This document shows positions 10,734-21,433 of a DNA stretch of 64,000 nt, piece after piece. Each line of letters starts with the position of its first letter. Within the stretch, counting starts at the first letter, position 1. Origin of the DNA: Echria macrotheca (taxonomy: Eukaryota > Ascomycota > Sordariomycetes > Sordariales > Schizotheciaceae); contig MU839828.1 of the NCBI GenBank assembly GCA_030411725.1, forward strand, positions 3,472,001 through 3,536,000. The letters are read 5' to 3'. The notes under the pieces were generated by a model that made no database searches, was not told the origin of the DNA, and saw only the letters and a list, made by a program, of their open reading frames with translations. Position numbers and translations under genes: made by a program.

Positions 10734-12837
10734 ATGAAATACGTTCTTGTTTCTGGAGGTCAGTCAATAAGCAGTGTGTCTGGGTGTGCGGCGCGAGGAC
10801 GAGACTGACATCGGTCGCACAGGTGTCATTTCCGGTGTTGGCAAGGGCATTATCGCCTCCAGCACCGGTCTCCTGCTCAAGACCAAGGGTCTGACAGTAA
10901 CCAGTATCAAGATGTAGGCAACACTGACCGGCGATGGGACGGTCACGGCTAAATTGAATCAGTGACCCGTACATAAATATCGATGCAGGGACAATGGCAC
11001 CGACGGAGTGAGTCGAGGTCCAATGACCCTGTCAAGGTTTGCCGTTCTGACTGGGAGAGTATAGACATGGTGAAGTCTACGTAACGGATGACGGCGGCGA
11101 GGTATGCTTGCTCATACCTACTTACCCGAGGCATCGCTAACAGGTTAGATGGATCTGGATCTCGGCAACTATGAACGTTATCTGCTCACCACCCTCTCCC
11201 GGGACCACAACATCACCACGGGGAAGGTCTACCAATCAGTGATCGAGAAGGAGCGCCGGGGCGATTATCTTGGCAAGACAGTTCAAGTGTACGTCCTCCG
11301 AATGCCACCCTTCGGGTGATTGTTAATGATGGTAGGGTGCCTCATGTCACCAACGCCATCCAAGACTGGATCGAGCGTGTTGCCAGAATCCCCGTGGATG
11401 AGTCTGGGTGCGAGCCAGATGTGTGCGTTATCGAGCTAGGTGAGTTGCACTTGCACCCCGGGCAACACACAACTAACGCATTGAAGGCGGAACCATTGGT
11501 GATATTGAGAGCGCACCCTTCATCTACGCCATCAGCCAACTCCAAAGAAGAGTAGGCAAGGGAAACTTCGTGCAGATCATGGTTGCGTACGTTCCCGTAG
11601 TTGGCGAACAGAAGACCAAACCTACACAGAGAGCCGTCAGCGACTCGCGGCAGTCGGGCCTCAACCCTGACCTGGTACGTTTTCATGTCTGATGAAATCC
11701 GGGGCTGACATTCGTAGATTGCTTGCCGGTGCGAGCAACCCTTGGAGAACAGCACGATCCAGAAGATCGCCAACACGTGCCAAGTGGATGAAAAGCAAGT
11801 CATTGCTGTTCATAACGTGTCAACGACGTACCATGTACCGTTGCTTCTCGACAAACAGAAGCTGCTCGACACTCTTTGGCCTCTCCTGGACATCCCGTCG
11901 ATCCACCGGTCGCCTGAGAAGATTGAGAAGGGAAGTGCGATGTGGAAGGAGTGGGTGGGCCTTGCCCGTGGCCAGGATTTCGCATCCGAGACCGTCACGA
12001 TTGCGCTAGTCGGGAAGTATACGTCCCTTCACGACGCGTATATCAGCGTCTCCAAAGCTCTCGAGCACTCGGCTATGTACTGTCGCAAGAGGCTTGACCT
12101 GATTTGGGTGGACTCATCCCATCTCGAGGATGTGACGCTGGAGGATTCCCCGGCCGACTTCCACAAGGCCTGGCATGTTGTTTGCACGGCCGATGCGAGT
12201 GAGTAGTGACCACTCCCCTTTGCGTTTGTCTCTAACCTCTGTAGTCTTGGTCCCTGGAGGGTTCGGTGTCCGAGGAACGGCCGGTATGATCAAAGCGATC
12301 AACTGGGCCCGCACGAAGAATGTTCCGTTCCTCGGTATCTGCCTCGGTTTCCAGCTGGCTGTCATTGAGTTTGCCACCAATGTCGCCGGTATAGAAGACG
12401 CCGGCAGCGAGGAATTGCACCCCAATGCCAAGAACCACGTCATCGTGTACATGCCCGAGATCGACAAGACAAAGATGGGCGGCACCATGCGGTTGGGCAA
12501 GCACCCCTGCATCTTCCAAGAGGGTACCGAGTGGTCGCGAATCCGGGCACTCTATGGGAAGGCACCGCAGATCGAGGAGAGGCACAGGCACCGCTATGAG
12601 GTCAACCCGGACCTGATCCCGGGGCTGGAAGCGGCCGGCCTCAACTTCATTGGCAAGGACACCAAGGGTGAGCGGATGGAAATCATCGAGCTCAAGGATC
12701 ACCCCTGGTTTGTCGGCGTGCAGGCGCATCCAGAATTCCTTAGCCGAGTGCTGTCGCCCAGCAAGTTCTTCCTGGGCTTCTTTGCTGCGGCGGCAGGGTG
12801 TCTGGAGGATGTGACGAAGAGGCTGAACCAGGCTTGA
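10734..12837 (+). CDS. CTP synthase (UTP:ammonia ligase, glutamine-hydrolysing)
   Basis: Nine exons: 10734-10758, 10823-10913, 10963-11007, 11065-11101, 11149-11288, 11336-11439, 11487-11674, 11718-12198, 12245-12837; 567 residues, normal for fungal Ura7-type enzymes. All introns are GT-AG and phases agree. The N-terminal synthetase domain starts MKYVLVSGG then VISGVGKG (P-loop) and has DPYINIDAGTMAP, ELGGTIGDIES and EQKTKPTQ. The C-terminal class I glutamine amidotransferase domain has GGFGVRG, the nucleophile Cys in GICLGFQLA (about residue 403) and QAHPEF with the catalytic His. It converts UTP to CTP in the cytosol, the last step of de novo pyrimidine nucleotide synthesis, and can form filaments in other fungi. 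The dense tiny 5' exons (25, 91, 45, 37 nt) are notable. Confidence 0.97.
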
Positions 12838-14942
12838 TGATAGGCTAGGCGTACAGGTTCCCAGCGGAATGTGGTCCGACAGCGATAGACATTACCCCGA
12901 TAGATTTGAATTTTACGTTGCTTTACGATAGCATTTCCGGACCCTCCAACGTTAATGATACTTGCGGGTGGTGCGTGAAGGACTTGCTAACCGCGAGTGG
13001 CCGTCTTTCGGTCACTGTCAGCAATGCAAAAGCGTGCCAAAGCCCCTGAAGGCCAAGAAAACGTCACACGGAGGCCATCATATCTGCTTGATCCATGGGA
13101 CTGATGGGTAGTCAAGGCTGCTCCGTAAATCGACTCAAGCCAACAAAACATAATCCGGGTTCACCTTCCGGGCACCGTGTCACCAGGAGGATCCTCGAAG
13201 CGAGAGAACGCAGGAACACGAACAGCTCCGATCGTTGATTGGCCGTCAGAATGAACCACCAACTGCTGGCAGCACGGTGAATCCTTCCGAGGCTTGGCCA
13301 CTCTGAGCTGCCTGTCGTCTTCTTTTTCTTCGTCACTCGTGTCACCTTCCCGGTCCATGTGTAATTCTCAAACAATAAAAATTCGTAGGTAACCACGCCG
13401 AGGCGGTGCTTAGCCTAAAGCATGGGCTGCAAAATGGGTCATATGGAGAGAGGCACAGAACCAACAAGATTACAAGGTGTTTAATTCGGTTGTCTGTTTT
13501 GCCATCCACTCGCTGGTCTGGACGCGCCGGTGAGTGGTGTTGTTGTCTGCTTTACTTCATCTCGTTGGCTTTCGGGTTCATTTTTGTTGGCTCATGGTTA
13601 GTGTTGATGCATTGCCGCTGCATCACGTCTACTGCCACTGTCGCCGGGTGTATAGGGCTGATGAGTTTCTCCTCCACGCTTCTCGAGGTAATATACTAAT
13701 AAAATGACAATCACCGTAACCGCTATCAAACACGCAATTTTGAACGACACAACGCAACAAGCGGGCGTGTGGGTGACTTGAGGCGCTGGCTTGACGCTTT
13801 CGAAAAGGCGGGGTGATGCAATCGCCCGTGACAAAATGGCGGGGAAGGACACCATACGAAAATGCAACCTTCCCTGAGAGACGAGCGGAATTCCGCAGTG
13901 GTGCCTGGCGAGTAATAAGTAAATCTGCCCTGTCCCCGTGTAACCCATCCCGGGTCGTCGGGTTTGTGTTGCGATGACGACGGATGAACCGGGCGAAAAA
14001 AGGAGGGGCAATTTTAGCGTTCCCACCACCACAAGGCGTTGGGCGTTCCCGAAAAGGGGTCGTCGCTTGCGACCGCGCGAACCTGGGTTGGGGAAAGCCT
14101 CGCTTGCTCACCGCGGGCCGGGCACTCCCTAAGACAGACACTACTCTAGCGTCGATCGTTTCCTTTTCTTAGCGTAACGACTTTTTCAAGGTCTAGCGCA
14201 GGCTGGGCAACTTTTGTTTTTTTTCTCCTTGGAAGTGTCGCTTATCAGTCTCAACTTGTCTTTGTCTTTTTGCAGCCAGACGCAGGAGACGTGAGTTGTT
14301 TTTTTTTTCTTTTCGAGTGGGCACGGTGGGGGGAAGGATTGGTCGCATCGTGGCGACGTCAGCGCGGTGAAATTGTTCTGTTCCTGCAGCAGCCGCACAC
14401 CCATCGGACCAAGATGCGACGGGGATGGGCTATTAAAAACAGCTGAGAAATCGGATGGGATGGAGGGGGGATGGACGGCTGCGGGGTGAACCATGGCATT
14501 GTCGTGATCGGTTCGCAATGTCACGCGGAGCAGCTGCCAATGGGCTTTAAGGCTGGACCGGGGATTGAGCCAAGCACGACGCCCCTGTCGCCTTTAATTT
14601 CGATGGGCTGCCAACCCGTCCCTTTTGGGCCTAGACACAGGCACGGCAGCAAATCGGCCACTTGAAGCCGGGGAAAACCACCGAGCGGCTCCATGACCAA
14701 CTGTGGAAAATACGATGGCGGTGCCTGGCCAGGACCCCGACGAGCCAGGGCGTCCACACGTGCGGGACGGGCGGACGGGATGTCGGTGGGAAGTGCGTGG
14801 GAGAATAATAAGATGCAGATCCCCGGGCGGCGCGAGGCAGGCACGCAGCAGGTCATCATCCGTCGATCTCGCCCGAGACGCAGTCACTCGTTTTCACCTC
14901 CCAGCGCCCGCCCCGGGCACCTTTGCCTGAAGGTCGCCCAGC
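12838..14942. other. Long intergenic region, promoter of the GH55 gene
   Basis: About 2.1 kb without a convincing gene. It contains scattered CT-rich and T-rich tracts (for example 14215-14275 and 14300-14312). It is most simply the 3' flank of CTP synthase plus the promoter and leader of the GH55 gene. Confidence 0.5.
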
Positions 14943-17900
14943 ATGCGCAGCCATTCGTTCCAGTCGCTCCTTTTCTCCGGCCTGGTCTCGGCCTCGGCCG
15001 CCGCTGCCGGCGCCGACGTGCTGACCAGTCGCCCGACCCCGAAGCTCGTCACCGTCTGGGTCGAGAGCACCGTCACCACCTGTCCGCTCCCGACGCCGCC
15101 TCCGCCCCCCTGCTCCGCCGTCCCCCCGACCAGCACCCTGACTCTGTCGTCCATCGTCACCATCACGTCGGGCGCCCCTGGCGGCGGTCATCCTCATCCC
15201 AGCTGGAGTGGTTCCTGGCCGCCGCATTCTCCGAGTGGAGGCCACGGTTCCGTCCCGTGGTCGTCTGTCTCCAGTGCCAGTTCCTCGTCTTCTTCTTCAA
15301 GTGCTACCTCCTCGGTTTGGACCTGGCCAACGTCTGGCCACTCTGGTTCGTCGACCGCTGAGACGAGCCCATCTTCCACCGAGACGTGGCCTACCTCTAG
15401 CGGTAGCCCGACATTGCCGACATGGCCTACCTCCAGTGGTAGCTCAACATGGCCTACATCCAGCCATGGGGGTGAGCTGCCCACATGGCCAACCCATGGT
15501 TCGTCTACATCGACGGTAGAGACGAGTGTCTCGTCGACCAAGACGTGGCCTTCCGGCTCATGGTCATCCTCTGCCACTAGCGGCACGAGCACGTCCGAAT
15601 CCTGGCCATCCACGTCGACAAGCACAGCCTCGGCCACTCCTTCGAGCCCGTCTTCCACGCAGTCGAGCACGGGGTGGAGCACGACCACTCCGTCAACGAC
15701 GACCACGTCAACTTGGACCTCGACCACCTCGTCCACTACCTCAACGTCCACCACTTCGACGTCGACTTGGACGTCCACTAGCCACAGCTCCACTTGGACG
15801 TCTACGTCGACCTCGACAACCAGCACTTCAACCACCAGCACGTCGACTACGAGCACCTCAACCAGCCACTCGACCACCTCAACCTGGACATCGACCACCG
15901 CCACCTCGACGAGCCACTCGACCACCCAGAGCTCGACGTGGTCGACTACCAGCCATTCCACGACGAGCACTACCTCGACGTCGACTACCCACACCTCCAC
16001 TTCAACCACGGCCACCCCGCCCAGCTGCACTGACTACTGGCTCGGCACGATCAAGCACCAAGGTCTGGCTCCTTACTCTGGCAATTCTACTTACCAGGTC
16101 TTCCGTAACGTCAAGGACTACGGTGCGAAGGGTGATGGTTCCACTGATGACACCGACGCTATCAACAAGGCTATCAGCGATGGTAACCGTTGTGCGCCCA
16201 CCCGGGGAGCATGCACCGGCAGCACCGTGACGCCGGCTCTCGTTTACTTCCCTCCTGGCACCTATGTAGTCTCAAAACCCATCATCATGTATTATTACAC
16301 GAGCCTCATCGGCAATCCGTCGTGTCTCCCCACCATCAAAGCCACTGCAGGCTTTTTCGGCCGCTGGGTGCTCGACAGCAACCAGTACCAGACCGACGGC
16401 AAGCTGGGCTGGGGAGCCACCAATGTCTTCTTCCGTCAGGTGGCCAATTTCATCTTTGATCTGACCCAGCCCACCAACGGTGGATTCGAAGCCCTGTCTG
16501 CGATCCACTGGCCCAGCTCCCAGGCGACCTCGCTCAGCAACATTGTCATCCACCTGAACAAGGACAAGACGGTCCCGCAGCAGGGCATCTTCATCGAGGA
16601 AGGATCCGGCGGCTTTGTCGGCGATATCGTCATCGACGGTGGATGGCACGCCCTGGAGGTTGGCAACCAGCAGTTCACATTCCGGAACATTTCCATCAGC
16701 AACTCGGGTACTGCCGTCAAGCAGAGCTGGTCGTGGGGCTGGACATACCAGGAGATCAAGATCAACAAGTGCGACATCGGCTTCGATATCGCCAACGATG
16801 CCGGAAGTGTCGGTTCCATTACGGTCCTGGACAGTGAAATCGCAAACACGCCGGTCGGTATCAACTTCGGTGTCGGTTCTTCTGCTCCGCCGGTGTCCAA
16901 TAATATCATCATCGAAAACCTCAAGCTCAACAACGTGCCGACTGCCGTCCAGGGACCCTCTGGCACCGTTCTCTCCGGGTCTGCCGGCGCGGTGACCATC
17001 CCTGCCTGGGGCCGCGGCAATTCTTATACCGCGAATTCCGGCCCCTCAGCCTTTCAAGGCAGCTTCACTCGCCACAGCCGCCCGTCCGACCTCCTCGCCG
17101 GATCGGTCTACTACACACGATCGAAGCCGCAGTACGAGTCCGAGCCGCTCTCTAACATCCTCTCGGCCCGGACTGCCGGTGCCAAGGGCGACGGCGTGAC
17201 TGACGATACCCTTGTCTTGAACACGCTCTTCGCCCTCGCCGCATCTACCGGTAAAGTTGTCTTCCTCGATGCCGGTTACTACCTGGTCACCAGCACCATC
17301 AAGATCCCAGCCGGCTCAAGGGTTACGGGCGAAGGCTACCCCATCATCCTTTCGTCGGGTGCCTTCTTCAACGATGCCACCAAGCCCCAGCCCGTGGTGC
17401 AGATCGGCAAACAGGGCGACCAAGGCTCGATCGAGTGGTCCAACGCCATCGTCTCGACCAAGGGTGCCCAGGCTGGCGCTATTCTCATTGAGTACAACCT
17501 CAAGTCCCCGAAGAGCGCCCCGTCGGGTCTCTGGGACGTGCACGTCCGCATCGGCGGGTTCGCCGGCTCGGATCTTCAGTTCGCACAGTGCCAGAAGACG
17601 CCCGGCACCACTATCACGTCGGCCAACCTGCAGAAGGAGTGCATCTCGGGTTTCCTGTCAGTGCACGTGACAAAACAGTCGTCGGGCCTGCTGATGGAGA
17701 ACTGCTGGATCTGGGTGGCCGACCACGACCTCGAGATCGGCGCGAACAACCAGCAGATCACCATCTACGCCGGCCGCGGCCTGCTGATCGAGAGCACCGC
17801 GGGCGACATCTGGCTGTACGGCACCGCCGTTGAACATCACCAGCTGTACGAGTACCAGCTCGTCGGTACGCAGGACATCGTCATGGGCCAGATCCAGACC

Positions 17901-18278
17901 GAGACGGCGTACTACCAGCGCAACCCGGACGCGACGATTCCCTTTGCCGCCGTGCCCCAGTACAGCGACCCCGTATTCTCGGCGGGCGATTCCGGCTGGG
18001 GTCTGCGGGTCGTCGACAGCAAGGATATCATCGTGTACGGCGCCGGCCTGTACAGCTTCTTCAACAACTACTCGACCAGCTGCAGCGACCAGGGCAACGG
18101 GTCGACGTGCCAGAAGCGGATTTTCAGTGTAGAGGGCGACTCGAAGATTAGTGTGTATAACCTCAACACGGTCGGGACGACGCGCATGTTTACCGTGGAC
18201 GGGGTCGACAAGGCGAGCTATGCGGATAACAACGACGGGTTTGTGCAGACGATTGCCAAGGTCCAGATTCCGTCGTAG
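14943..18278 (+). CDS. Secreted GH55 beta-1,3-glucanase with long Ser/Thr-rich linker
   Basis: Intronless, 1111 residues. A signal peptide (about 1-22) is followed by a Ser/Thr/Trp/Pro-rich region to about residue 360, including near-periodic TSTTSTSTTS and TWPTSS units that are probable dense O-mannosylation sites. The catalytic part starts at CTDYWLGTIKHQG and carries two tandem right-handed beta-helix (pectate-lyase-3 type) domains, each opening with GAKGDG.TDDT (about residues 395 and 740). This twin-helix architecture is GH55 (exo- and endo-beta-1,3-glucanases, laminarinases), acting on fungal wall glucan or callose outside the cell. Typical family members lack such a linker or have a short one. 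Stop TAG at 18276-18278. Confidence 0.93.
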   Translation: MRSHSFQSLLFSGLVSASAAAAGADVLTSRPTPKLVTVWVESTVTTCPLPTPPPPPCSAVPPTSTLTLSSIVTITSGAPGGGHPHPSWSGSWPPHSPSGGHGSVPWSSVSSASSSSSSSSATSSVWTWPTSGHSGSSTAETSPSSTETWPTSSGSPTLPTWPTSSGSSTWPTSSHGGELPTWPTHGSSTSTVETSVSSTKTWPSGSWSSSATSGTSTSESWPSTSTSTASATPSSPSSTQSSTGWSTTTPSTTTTSTWTSTTSSTTSTSTTSTSTWTSTSHSSTWTSTSTSTTSTSTTSTSTTSTSTSHSTTSTWTSTTATSTSHSTTQSSTWSTTSHSTTSTTSTSTTHTSTSTTATPPSCTDYWLGTIKHQGLAPYSGNSTYQVFRNVKDYGAKGDGSTDDTDAINKAISDGNRCAPTRGACTGSTVTPALVYFPPGTYVVSKPIIMYYYTSLIGNPSCLPTIKATAGFFGRWVLDSNQYQTDGKLGWGATNVFFRQVANFIFDLTQPTNGGFEALSAIHWPSSQATSLSNIVIHLNKDKTVPQQGIFIEEGSGGFVGDIVIDGGWHALEVGNQQFTFRNISISNSGTAVKQSWSWGWTYQEIKINKCDIGFDIANDAGSVGSITVLDSEIANTPVGINFGVGSSAPPVSNNIIIENLKLNNVPTAVQGPSGTVLSGSAGAVTIPAWGRGNSYTANSGPSAFQGSFTRHSRPSDLLAGSVYYTRSKPQYESEPLSNILSARTAGAKGDGVTDDTLVLNTLFALAASTGKVVFLDAGYYLVTSTIKIPAGSRVTGEGYPIILSSGAFFNDATKPQPVVQIGKQGDQGSIEWSNAIVSTKGAQAGAILIEYNLKSPKSAPSGLWDVHVRIGGFAGSDLQFAQCQKTPGTTITSANLQKECISGFLSVHVTKQSSGLLMENCWIWVADHDLEIGANNQQITIYAGRGLLIESTAGDIWLYGTAVEHHQLYEYQLVGTQDIVMGQIQTETAYYQRNPDATIPFAAVPQYSDPVFSAGDSGWGLRVVDSKDIIVYGAGLYSFFNNYSTSCSDQGNGSTCQKRIFSVEGDSKISVYNLNTVGTTRMFTVDGVDKASYADNNDGFVQTIAKVQIPS
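15640..16020 (+). repeat. Degenerate Ser/Thr-coding minisatellite inside the GH55 gene
   Basis: Imperfect repeats of short units around ACSTCGACS, coding Ser/Thr with interspersed Trp. Because the unit lacks stops in several frames, it creates long false open frames on both strands. Confidence 0.7.
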
Positions 18279-18717
18279 TTTAATTACCCTTTTTTTTCTG
18301 TGTCAGAGTCTCTTTTTTCTGGAAATGGGTTCTTTGGGTAGAGGAATGGATGGGATTTTGGGGGATTTGATGACGAGATGATTTTTATGGCGGTTGGGAG
18401 TGGGACAGAAGATTGGAACGGACGGAAGATACCTCTTACTCTCTTGTGTGCGCTAATACGGCATACCTACCGTGCATACGTCGCTAGTCTACCTAGCCTG
18501 TAGTCTTAATTCCATTTTTCTTGCCTCGAGTTCCTGTTAGATAGAAATTGAGACTTTGTCGCATGGTCTGTGGCGTGGTGCAGTCGATGCAGTGGGTCCG
18601 GCTTGGGTTGGCAAACATGTTTTGGCTGTGGCTCATCGCGCTGTGACAAGCACGTGTCCCGCCACCGAGTCAAAAGCCAATCGAGGTTGGCGCGCACGGG
18701 TCTTAGGGCTGGACTGC
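18279..18717. other. 3' flank of the GH55 gene
   Basis: T-rich stretch just after the stop (18290-18320) compatible with a 3' UTR. No gene seen. Confidence 0.4.
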
Positions 18718-18990
18718 TAAAGTGATTACATAATAATGAAGTAAAACAGCTTTACAATTAACATTAATTAGCAATTATAATAGGAAGATATATACAATAA
18801 TAAAAAATAAACTCTAAAAGGTTGTATAATTATTAAAAAAAATTAAAAAAAAAAAAACAAAACCTAACTTTTTTATCGTTAAATTTTTATAATTTTAATA
18901 TTCTTCGTAAAATACATTTACAAGTCGTGCTTTTTTTCTTCAAATAATGTTTAAAATTAATAGTGCTAAATTACTTAGAAATTAGCTGGC
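18718..18990. other. AT-rich islet with sharp borders
   Basis: About 270 bp of nearly pure A/T sequence with poly-A and poly-T tracts and no coding frame, set between GC-rich neighbours. It could be the remnant of an element mutated by RIP, or a replication/nucleosome-free region. No terminal repeats seen. Confidence 0.6.
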
Positions 18991-19321
18991 TGGAGTATTC
19001 GCTATGCCGTTATTACATTCTCTTTCCAGTACTCTGTGAAGTACCTTAAGGTTCAAATTTTCATACGTTCCAAATTCTAACCAATTTGCCAACTCACTAT
19101 TTCCAACCAACAACCCAGCCCCGGGCCGTTACAATTGCGCAAACCTAGCCACGCCGGTAGCCATCAATTGAGCGCACTTTTCTATTTAGAAAACTGACGC
19201 GCCGCCGGCCTTTACTAGCGCGACGCGGGCCGACCGACCAAAACTCTACGCGCCGCATCGGCCACCGCAGCCAAGTCGCCGGCCAATTGCGCCCGCCCGC
19301 GCCGCCCGGAGCCCAACAAAG

Positions 19322-20643
19322 ATGCCGCCTCACGTGTCCGAGTCGGAGGACGACGGCTCGGGCGACTCAGACGCCGAGTACAGCTCCGATGACGGCTTTG
19401 GCGCCGTCGACCAGCAGCTGCAGGGCGACCAGCTCGGCTCCGGATACGCGGCCAACTACTTTGTCGACGCCGACGAGAAGCAGACTAAAAAGCCGCAGGT
19501 CGTGCACGTCGAGGGGAAGCTGGTCAACCGGGCCCCGAAGCGGTCTGCCACCGACAGCCATGAAAGCAACGGGCAGCCTGCCAAGAGCCGGCGGGCGAAT
19601 AACAAGTCGTCTGAGGATCTGGCTGCGCTCGCCGAGTACATCAAGCCCGAGGAGGTGTTTGCTCCGGAGTTGTACGAGGCCATCTACGGCGGTGCGGATG
19701 CCGAGCCTGCGTTCCAGACGCAACTGACGGCGGGGGTTCCGCTGCATCCGGCTTTTCAGCAGCAGCTTCAGGTTAAAAATAAGCAGACACAAGCAGCTGG
19801 GCCACTTAGTGTGTTTCGTCCCCCCCTCTGAATAGAAATGAAAGCTAATAATAATGTCCAAGCCGCCGGCCAGCTCCTCCGCCAGCAGCACCCCAGCATG
19901 ATCCCGCACAAGACAGACGCGCTCGTCTACCGCACGCTCGCGGGCCGGCCCATCAAGCGCGTGCCCGTGATCGCGCGGCCCAAGGGCTGGAATAACATCA
20001 AGCCGCAGAACCTGCCGGCCTATCTGATCTAGGCCTGCGGGACCGAGCTGCCGCCCGAGAAGGCGTGTGCGCGGTGCCAGCGCGGGCTCGGCGTGTTTGG
20101 GACTGCGTGTGTTGTTGTCAGCGACGACGCCGATGTCGCGCTCGTGGGACACGTGGGCGAGACGTGTGGGAATTGCTGGTACAGCCGGAATGGGTGCCAA
20201 TGCACGCTGCGGGAGCACCATGTTCCGCTTAGTAAGTTGTCGAGATCTGGTATTTTGTGTCGGGGTCTGACTTTGGTGTAGATTACTATAAAGCGCGCAG
20301 GGAGAAGAAGGAGGAGGAGGAGGCTGCTGCGGGCTCGTCGGTCGTCGAGGCCGAGACGAACGTGAAGACGAGAGCTATGGGCTCGGCGGAGAAGCCTCCT
20401 CCGGCCGCGGCGACCGCGTCACCGGCTGGTGCCGTGGTGGCGGGGAAGGCGCAGGTGGAGATGGCGCCGACACAATCGCTTGATAGTCGCGTGGTCGGGT
20501 GGATGAATCAGTATGCGGGTATGTCGATGCGCGGGCTTCTGGCTGAGCAGAAGCAGCTGCTGGAGTGGCAGGAGGACGTCATGACGCGACTGCTGGCTAT
20601 GAATCGGATTTTATCGGAGCGGCAGGACGGGTCGACGCGGTGA
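19322..20643 (+). CDS. DUF3716-like Cys-rich protein interrupted by an in-frame TAG
   Basis: Three exons fit: 19322-19771, 19874-20231, 20282-20643 (390 codons). Intron 1 has a CTAAT branch; intron 2 is GTAAGT...TAG. An acidic Ser/Asp N-terminus leads to conserved-looking helical segments, then a Cys cluster (CARCQRGLGVFGTAC ... CGNCWYSRNGCQC) of the type found in fungal DUF3716 proteins, a charged segment KARREKKEEEE, and a helical end (MNQYAGMSMRGLLAEQKQLL). A TAG at 20030-20032 splits the second exon, although coding character continues unbroken in the same frame. It could be a nonsense allele, readthrough, a base error, or an extra phase-0 intron with a weak GTGCCC donor. Proteins of this kind are usually nuclear or unassigned; function unknown. 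Confidence 0.6.
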
Positions 20644-21433
20644 TTTAGTTACCGCGCGATTTTGGGGCGGCAGCATTTGGCGCGGGTTCATGGTTCCTAT
20701 GCGGATTATTTCGGTGGCGGCGGTGTATGATGGGCGGTGCTGGTGCATTAGGTCAGGAGAACATGCCGATATGACATTTGGTGTTTTGGGATCTGGAATC
20801 GTAAGAGCGATAGCATCGTTTTCAGGTTGAGTTTCTATCCACGTACATGAGGAAAATCCCGTTCTCAAGTCCTCTACTTTAAACTCCGGCTTCATCTCAG
20901 CCGTAACATTCGTACGACTCTCAATGGAGTCGTTGGCCTGGCAAGTATCTCAGACCAGGTCTGCCGATACCATATCAACCAGTCTGGCTTCGTAAACGCA
21001 TTCTGGCAAGAGAACGAAGTCTTGTCGAAAAAAAGGTGTGGAACGGAGTTCGAGAATGCCATTCTGTGCGCAGCGCAAGTCGAACCCTCTCCGGAAACTA
21101 CTGCGCCCTGAGGTGGGTGCCTATCCGGCTTGCCGGGAATACAAGAAATGCCTTGGTGACACTGAGTAGTTTAAACTCGTCGTTGTTCAATTCCCGGTGA
21201 TTGGGCAGACAGTTATGTCAAGCGTGACTGCACTGCATGTGGTCTGCCTTGCAGCAAGGTCAGCCACTGCGCACCAAAGTCCTAGCGGGATGCCTCCCAT
21301 CAGTTGAGTCAACTGAACCTCGCTCATTCATCAAACATCATCATTCAACACCATTTCCCCGCAACATACCCATCATCCCCATCACCGCACGTCATCACCA
21401 TCCATTTCTCCATCACTTCACACACCACGAACA
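20644..21433. other. Intergenic, 790 bp
   Basis: No gene seen. The last 100 bp before 21434 are C/A-rich and lack G, as in fungal 5' leaders. Confidence 0.4.

Noticed and set aside
15194..16030. 278-aa Val/Glu/Asp-rich frame antisense to the GH55 linker
   Set aside because: It mirrors the Ser/Thr-coding repeat on the other strand; the composition is an artefact of repeats lacking stop codons.
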